Origin: G020348185 sp964525045 | GTDB taxonomy: Bacteria > Nitrospirota > Nitrospiria > Nitrospirales > UBA8639 | Assembly (NCBI GenBank): GCA_964525045.1 | Contig: CAZGFD010000014.1 | Coordinates: 1 to 64,000 of the forward strand | Direction: 5' to 3' | Length of the DNA: 64,000 nt | Shown: positions 60,110-64,000 of the stretch, piece by piece | Position numbering within the stretch: position 1 is the first letter of the stretch | How the letters are laid out: each line of letters opens with the position of its first letter | The notes under the pieces: generated by a model | What the model was told of the DNA's origin: nothing | Databases searched by the model: none | Seen by the model: only the letters and a program-made list of their open reading frames with translations | Translations under genes and position numbers: made by a program

Positions 60110-60359
60110 GACAGCCTCCCTGATCCTCTAGTTGGCTCAATTTAGATACGTATTCCTTTAGCCGTAAATTAAGCCGCGATAAATGTACATTCCCTTTATA
60201 ATGTCATTACTAATAATTGAAGCCTTTTCACAAATTGAATCAATAAATCCTTAGACAATATCTCACTACTCCAAGGTCGCATATGATATCGCTTAAGCGG
60301 CGTATAATATTTAAAATATTGTCCGGTGGAATGTAAAATTGAAATCGATCAGAAATTTC
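60110..60359. other. AT-rich intergenic stretch
   Basis: Contains the palindromes CGCTTAAGCG (near 60290) and AATATTTAAAATATT (near 60307), and a TATAAT-like box between them. Probably holds the promoter for the small membrane protein and oxidase genes. I see no gene. Confidence 0.45.
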
Positions 60360-60481
60360 GGGGTCGTTCCTGGAACTGATACATCAATCAAACCACAATG
60401 CATCTTCTCAGGAAAACATCAAAGGGTAGGCAATCTGAGGGGAAAATAGACATTGAGAATAGTGGGGCCCTTAGGATGTGG
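60360..60481 (+). repeat. Dispersed 120-bp repeat, right copy
   Basis: Collinear with 58169-58290 in the same orientation, with scattered substitutions. It is followed at once by TCAAGAACTGACCCC and two more AGAACTGACCCCCTGA copies (to about 60523). The minus strand holds no intact frame. Confidence 0.65.
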
Positions 60482-60580
60482 TAGTTCAAGAACTGACCCC
60501 CTGACCCAGAACTGACCCCCTGATCCCAAAGTTCTATTTAAAGTTTTTCTCGTTGTTATATTCCAGGTAACTATCTCCGA

Positions 60581-60617
60581 AAAAGGCCCGTGGGACTGAA
60601 GCCCACGGGCTCTTTTT
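60581..60617 (-). terminator. Bidirectional terminator after the YHS gene
   Basis: GCCCGTGGG (60586-60594) and CCCACGGGC (60602-60610) with a seven-base loop. T runs follow on both strands (TTTTT on +, TTTTTC on -). It starts eight bases beyond the YHS gene end. Confidence 0.82.
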
Positions 60618-60624
60618 ATTGCCG

Positions 60625-61083
60625 TTATAAATCAGACGGAGCCTTATCACGGATTTCCGTCCAGTTTTGATCTCCGGTTTTTATGTAGCCCGGAATATCC
60701 TTCTTCCACTTGCTTTGAATGTCTCGGTCCAAGTTCAAATAGAGCGTGCCATTGACGATTTTCCACACTTTCGGATCCGCGACAAACTTCTTTCCGACAG
60801 CCACTCCATAAGCACACCACCCACCATAGGCAGGGGTATATTTCTCTGGGTTGGCCTCAAACATTTCTTTGTGTTCCTCACTGGTAAAGGCATAGGTCAC
60901 GCCCCTGTAGTCTGCGACGTGATATCCACTCCCGCGTTGCGGTCGGCCTTCTGTGAAGTAGGATACCGGGTCATACCCGCTAATGCCCGGGGTGCTATGG
61001 GTGACATCCTGTCCAAAAACCGGTGTGGCCACCAGGGATACGAACAGGGCTGTGGTTAGTAAAAATGTGTGTAATCTTCTCAT
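60625..61083 (-). CDS. Exported YHS-domain protein
   Basis: A 152-residue protein with a signal peptide (FLLTTALFVSLVATPVFGQ). YHS-type core: ISGYDPVSYFTEGRPQRGSG, YRGVTYAFTSEEHKEMFEAN and PEKYTPAYGGWCAYGVAVGK. One Cys in GGWCAYG. Family knowledge: YHS domains bind metals, often copper, or occur in metal-transport proteins. A terminator follows. An inverted TATAC/GTATA motif lies 40-60 bases upstream of the start. Confidence 0.88.
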   Translation of the reverse strand: MRRLHTFLLTTALFVSLVATPVFGQDVTHSTPGISGYDPVSYFTEGRPQRGSGYHVADYRGVTYAFTSEEHKEMFEANPEKYTPAYGGWCAYGVAVGKKFVADPKVWKIVNGTLYLNLDRDIQSKWKKDIPGYIKTGDQNWTEIRDKAPSDL

Positions 61084-61121
61084 GATAAACCTCCTTAGTA
61101 TGTGTATGGTTATTGTTTAAA

Positions 61122-61141
61122 GTATACCGATCTGTATACCG
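61122..61141. promoter_or_regulatory. GTATACCG direct repeat upstream of the YHS gene
   Basis: GTATACCG at 61122-61129 and 61134-61141, one turn apart, and a TATAC-N6-GTATA inverted repeat within. Lies 39-58 bases upstream of the YHS ATG. It shares TATACCGA with the operator at 63745. A regulator site is likely but unidentified. Confidence 0.45.
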
Positions 61142-61256
61142 TTTAAGTTAGTATCCTAAAGAGAAAATTCGTTACAATGTGTATTTTGTTTTTGAAAAAA
61201 GATTAATGAGTACATCCGAATCATCAATATTCATAATGTGTCGATGAATTATAGTC

Positions 61257-62060
61257 TCATGCCACCGACGCGAACCTTAAAGGGGGCGAAGTCTTGGACG
61301 AAAATCCTTGAAGGTAAGGCCTGAGCGCCAGTCGAACTTTCGACCGGGCCCGGTGCAAGAGTACTCGTTGGTTGGTTGAGGTGATATTTAACATTTGGCA
61401 CACTGCTTCAGAATCGAGGCCTTCGATATCGCGAAGGACGATGACCTGCCGCTGGTTTGACGGAAGGACCTGAATCGCTTGCTCAATCTGGTCCAGGCTT
61501 TCTTTTTCTACCAGCAAGCGCTCGGGCGTATCCTGGTCCCAGGACGTCGGGGGAAGAGTCCCGTGATTTGTGACCTGGCTGGATGTGCGAACCTGTTCCG
61601 GTTCCATCCCGCCATCCTCTTCCGGGTCAGTGGAACGACCAAAATCGGAAAATGATATATACCGGTGTTCCCGCTTTCCTTTTGTCTTGGCAAGATTCTG
61701 AAGAATTTGGAAAATCCAGGTTTTCAGAGACGATCGCCCCTCAAATCGATGAATCCCATCTAGGACAGCTAGCCAGGTTTCCTGTACGACCTCTTCTGCG
61801 ACAGCTTGATTTGACACAAACGCTTGGGCTAATCGAAGTAGTCGACCATGATAGCTGTCAATCAATGTGGCAAAGGCTGTTTCCTCTCCCTTGCGGAGGG
61901 ACTCAATCAGGTCGAGTTCTTCGTGTGTCGCTTTCAACCTGTTCCGGTTGCCTCTTATTATCGTTTCCTTCTCAGCGTCCGGGATGAATCCACAGGCTTG
62001 TTGCTCTATTGCCCAGCTCCCGGCAGGTCCGGTAAAGGATTTTTCAAGCTTGTTCATTGT
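61257..62060 (-). CDS. ECF-type RNA polymerase sigma factor
   Basis: About 267 residues. Sigma-2 region: EETAFATLIDSYHGRLLRLA, AEEVVQETWLAVLDGIHRFE and SSLKTWIFQILQNLAK. Sigma-4 region: IQVLPSNQRQVIVLRDIEGL then VCQMLNITSTNQRVLLHRARSKVR. A 45-residue N-terminal lead and a long linker (GRSTDPEEDGGMEPEQ) make it larger than most. No anti-sigma gene follows; upstream are a zinc-ribbon protein and a flavin-binding protein on the same strand. The ATG at 62060 follows GGAG. Confidence 0.88.
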   Translation of the reverse strand, partial: TMNKLEKSFTGPAGSWAIEQQACGFIPDAEKETIIRGNRNRLKATHEELDLIESLRKGEETAFATLIDSYHGRLLRLAQAFVSNQAVAEEVVQETWLAVLDGIHRFEGRSSLKTWIFQILQNLAKTKGKREHRYISFSDFGRSTDPEEDGGMEPEQVRTSSQVTNHGTLPPTSWDQDTPERLLVEKESLDQIEQAIQVLPSNQRQVIVLRDIEGLDSEAVCQMLNITSTNQRVLLHRARSKVRLALRPYLQGFSSKTSPPLRFASVA

Positions 62061-62108
62061 TCTGCTCCATTTGTTGAGTAGTAGATTGCGCAATCGGTCA
62101 TGCTGCCG

Positions 62109-62300
62109 TTAGTAGCTCATGGGGTAAGCCATCATTTTTTGACCAAGCCGAGACGGCAAATTTCTTTTGTTCAACAGGATCAGTTCGTCCAATATATTTC
62201 CGCAGCATATGCACCGCCACACTTCACAATGAACATCTGAATCCTGAAGGTCATACAATCGATCGGGCACCGTGAGGCCCTGACACCGTTGACAGTCCAT
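62109..62300 (-). CDS. Small zinc-ribbon-like protein
   Basis: A 63-residue protein. CQRCQ at residues 3-7 and CEVWRCICCG at about 28-37 form a four-cysteine zinc site; a helix follows. AAGGAG lies eight bases before the ATG. The PPOX-type gene ends ten bases upstream and the sigma factor gene starts 48 bases downstream, so all three are probably one operon. Small cysteine proteins can serve as anti-sigma factors, but the canonical HxxxCxxC zinc motif is absent. Confidence 0.65.
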   Translation of the reverse strand: MDCQRCQGLTVPDRLYDLQDSDVHCEVWRCICCGNILDELILLNKRNLPSRLGQKMMAYPMSY

Positions 62301-62310
62301 AATGAGCTCC

Positions 62311-63258
62311 TTAATTTTCCACGGGGTTCCTGGCGGGTGGATTATGAGGTGAGTTATCCAGTAATGACCAAATCGACTGAGAGGCATGGTTGATTTCAAT
62401 CCAGCGATCAATGTGAAATTGCCAAAACCGATTTGTGCCCCCGGTCTCCTCTGCTGTGCCATCCACGCCGTAGAGAATTTTTGCCAGCCCGGTGAGTTGG
62501 AGAGTTCGAGGAGACTCGAAGTCGAGAAAAATTAATCCGGCGCGTGGATTCACGGCAAAGTTACCAAGGGTATTGAACATGGAATTTCCCGGATAGTCCG
62601 GGATACGAAGCGTACGGTCATTGATAAGGCTGACAAACCCCCGGTTGCCGCCACGGTGCGACGCATCTACGCCGCGTTCAGGGTGCAGACTTGCGACAAA
62701 GAATGTGTCAGCTTTTGCGATGATCATCCGTTGTTCAGAACCAAGAACCTCTCCCTGCCCCGTTAGGCGTGGTGTCCAATCTGCACTTTGAAGGGGAGTG
62801 GAGACCTCCCGCCTTTGAATATATTTGGGGCAATTGGGATAGGATTCTTTCACCTGGAGTTGAACCAACGCATCTGATTCGCGGGAAATCGTGCCGTTGA
62901 TTCGCAAACGCCTGCGCGAGGCCAGCTCAATCGCCAGCATTCCCACTTCGGGGTTTTCTTGGATATTTTTCCAGAAAGGATCGTAGAGATTGTGTTCCAT
63001 CGTGCGGAGGTCGAAGCGCACCAACCGCTCGTCTGTTGCCTGCATGAAACCTGGTTTTCCTAAGACGACCGAGGCCCACACGTTCTCCTCTTGGTCGTAG
63101 CTGCCGAATACAGCCATTGGCAGTTGGCTGATAAAACGTAGAGCCCCCTTGATAATGGAATCTTGAATCACGCGAGCGTTTTGAGCCCCTTCCTGCAAAA
63201 CGCCGACACGTCCTTGCACTTGTAATTCGCCCTCATGGTATGGGGTGTCAATTTTCAT
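62311..63258 (-). CDS. Pyridoxamine 5'-phosphate oxidase-fold flavoprotein
   Basis: A 315-residue protein with two split-barrel modules. The first has QLPMAVFGSYDQEENVWASV; the second has ADTFFVASLHPERGVDASHR, GGNRGFVSLINDRTLRIPDY, GNSMFNTLGNFAVNPRAGLI and FLDFESPRTLQLTGLAKIL. This is the larger PPOX-like class seen with flavohemoprotein or redox genes, not PdxH. Binds FMN or F420; reaction unknown. First gene of the zinc-ribbon/sigma operon. Confidence 0.83.
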   Translation of the reverse strand: MKIDTPYHEGELQVQGRVGVLQEGAQNARVIQDSIIKGALRFISQLPMAVFGSYDQEENVWASVVLGKPGFMQATDERLVRFDLRTMEHNLYDPFWKNIQENPEVGMLAIELASRRRLRINGTISRESDALVQLQVKESYPNCPKYIQRREVSTPLQSADWTPRLTGQGEVLGSEQRMIIAKADTFFVASLHPERGVDASHRGGNRGFVSLINDRTLRIPDYPGNSMFNTLGNFAVNPRAGLIFLDFESPRTLQLTGLAKILYGVDGTAEETGGTNRFWQFHIDRWIEINHASQSIWSLLDNSPHNPPARNPVEN

Positions 63259-63341
63259 GAGTGGTCTTTCCCGGTGATCAATTTTTTCCGGAACTGGAAG
63301 CGGGTCTTCGCCCGCTTCCAGTTGTGCGAAATTTTTTGTGT

Positions 63342-63716
63342 TTAAAAAGTAAGAATGGTGGATCCTTCAACCGCAAATTTTCGTAGACTGGCCATCCCCC
63401 GTGTTCCGGGTACTGGGTTTTCTTTGATCAGATCAAAGCCAGATTTTTCGGCGTCTTCTGATGCTCCGAACACATCTGCACATCCACAGGAAACTCCGGC
63501 TACGTGATCTTTCACGGCTTCAAACAAATCATGCGCGGGATGTTGCTGTTGATTGAGTTCCGCAATCCACCGTGTGCCGGTACCGTGGAAAACCACGGAA
63601 ACGTCGTCGCCGGCTTGTTTGAAGTCATAGGCCGTGGCCAAGCCGTTAAAGACACGCCCGAGTGCTTCTTCTGAACTATTCTTGGGATCCGATAAAATGA
63701 CGATTGTAGCTTTCAT
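63342..63716 (-). CDS. DsrE-family protein
   Basis: A 124-residue cytoplasmic DsrE-like protein: KATIVILSDPKNSSEEALGR, GDDVSVVFHGTGTRWIAEL and VAGVSCGCADVFGASEDAEK. The CGC in VSCGCADVF is at the usual reactive-cysteine place. No signal peptide, unlike the DsrE-like protein at 24887. A perfect 16-bp palindrome lies 29-44 bases upstream and a TetR gene lies beyond it, so it is probably TetR-controlled. Confidence 0.82.
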   Translation of the reverse strand: MKATIVILSDPKNSSEEALGRVFNGLATAYDFKQAGDDVSVVFHGTGTRWIAELNQQQHPAHDLFEAVKDHVAGVSCGCADVFGASEDAEKSGFDLIKENPVPGTRGMASLRKFAVEGSTILTF

Positions 63717-63744
63717 GGTGCGACCTTCTTTGTTGGTTAAAATA

Positions 63745-63760
63745 TACCGAACGTTCGGTA
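63745..63760. promoter_or_regulatory. 16-bp palindromic operator
   Basis: TACCGAACGTTCGGTA, a perfect palindrome between the end of the partial TetR gene and the DsrE gene. The CGAACG centre is typical of TetR-family operators. Confidence 0.68.
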
Positions 63761-63870
63761 CAATAATTGGGCAAAAAATTTATGCCCCGGATTTACCTGC
63801 TTTCCTGGCTTCCGGGAAGCCCTGGAATTCACCAAGTATTTGAAATTTTTTCAAGTAAAAATGGTTCCTC

Positions 63871-64000
63871 TTAATTGTTCAGGATGATCTGTGGCAAATT
63901 TGCCAAGGTTCGCTCGAAGGGCCCGGTATCTTTCAGCACCCGGGCCATCACTAATCCACCTTGGAGAAGACTGATGGCGTCTTGAGCCTGCTGACGTGCT
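63871..64000 (-). CDS. C-terminus of a TetR-family regulator (partial)
   Basis: The minus strand enters from the right edge reading ARQQAQDAISLLQGGLVMAR then VLKDTGPFERTLANLPQIIL and stops at 63871. The SLLQGGLVMARVLKDTGPFE helix is the common end of TetR ligand domains (compare the tail of many AcrR-like repressors). About 42 residues are visible; the HTH lies outside the window. It reads toward the DsrE gene with the palindrome between. Confidence 0.68.
   Translation of the reverse strand, partial: ARQQAQDAISLLQGGLVMARVLKDTGPFERTLANLPQIILNN

Larger units (their letters stand above)
58169..60500. mobile_element. Possible element bracketed by inverted 15-mers, carrying the oxidase gene
   Basis: GGGGTCAGTTCTTGA at 58169-58183 and its exact reverse complement TCAAGAACTGACCCC at 60486-60500 enclose 2.3 kb. 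Copies of a 120-bp direct repeat lie at both inner ends. Inside are the multicopper oxidase-cytochrome gene and two small frames. No transposase is inside, and I see no target duplication, so this could be a non-autonomous element or chance clustering of a common repeat. Confidence 0.35.

Noticed and set aside
1..64000. tRNA, rRNA or CRISPR features
   Set aside because: I looked for T-loop sequences, rRNA-like blocks and regularly spaced repeats. The GGTTCGAATC at 19952 lies inside the DUF427 gene without a cloverleaf; no array with constant spacers was found.

Overview
The window is one piece of a Gram-negative bacterial chromosome with roughly even base composition. It carries a complete RND efflux pump, many lipoproteins and secreted proteins, and several c-type cytochromes. 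The mix of multiheme cytochromes, a multicopper oxidase-cytochrome c fusion, PPK2, DsrE proteins, a bestrophin and an Ap4A phosphorylase fits Nitrospira or a relative. That placement is inference: no rRNA, tRNA or other taxonomic marker is present. No CRISPR array or complete insertion sequence was found. A run of exactly 100 Ns (57155-57254) shows this is a scaffold, joined inside a tandem repeat.

Layout. 1-5.4 kb: a RelE/Phd toxin-antitoxin pair, Ap4A phosphorylase, a CBS-domain protein, peptide deformylase, a YfcE-type phosphodiesterase and PPK2. 5.5-15 kb is an envelope and secretion region: an M28 peptidase, three small lipoproteins (two are tandem paralogs), an astacin-like metalloprotease, a decayed copy of the M28 C-terminus, a YceI protein, an SDR and a pair of tandem secreted paralogs. 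15-17.8 kb is a Cpx-like stress operon (CpxP/Spy-like protein, response regulator, kinase) with three GTAAA-type half-sites exactly one helical turn apart upstream. 17.8-22.6 kb: bestrophin, DoxX, a double DUF427 protein, a BrnTA module with a frameshifted toxin, a Tat-exported intradiol dioxygenase and a cluster of gene fragments. 22.6-26.7 kb: a NarL-type two-component system, then a DsrE-like/TlpA/CcdA redox operon. 26.8-32.6 kb: the RND pump.

33-38.6 kb: a monoheme protein and a membrane-anchored pentaheme cytochrome, then a MarR-controlled series (two VOC proteins, a methyltransferase, an SDR and a SnoaL protein) interrupted by a cluster of GTAG-headed hairpin repeats. 38.7-48.7 kb: a glutamine amidotransferase, gamma-glutamylcyclotransferase and SLOG trio, DUF547, VapBC, a broken antitoxin, HrpB, a diheme peroxidase and a DapF homologue with serine in place of both catalytic cysteines. 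48.9-54.6 kb: a YeiH exporter flanked by inverted heptamer repeats, and a TetR/thioredoxin/quinone reductase/pirin cluster with matching operators in front of tetR and trxA. 54.7-64 kb: an ABC exporter with an unusual N-terminal domain, the scaffold gap, an inositol monophosphatase, the multicopper oxidase-cytochrome c gene bracketed by repeats, a YHS protein, an ECF sigma factor operon, and a DsrE protein next to a partial TetR gene.

The recurring theme is redox, metal and envelope stress handling under several local regulators (Cpx-like, NarL-like, MarR, two TetR, one ECF sigma). The same stretch shows gene decay and three or four families of small interspersed repeats. The most unusual items are the serine-substituted DapF, the GTAG hairpin repeats, the ABC exporter with a possible ADP-ribosyltransferase-like N-terminus, and the repeat-bracketed oxidase locus.
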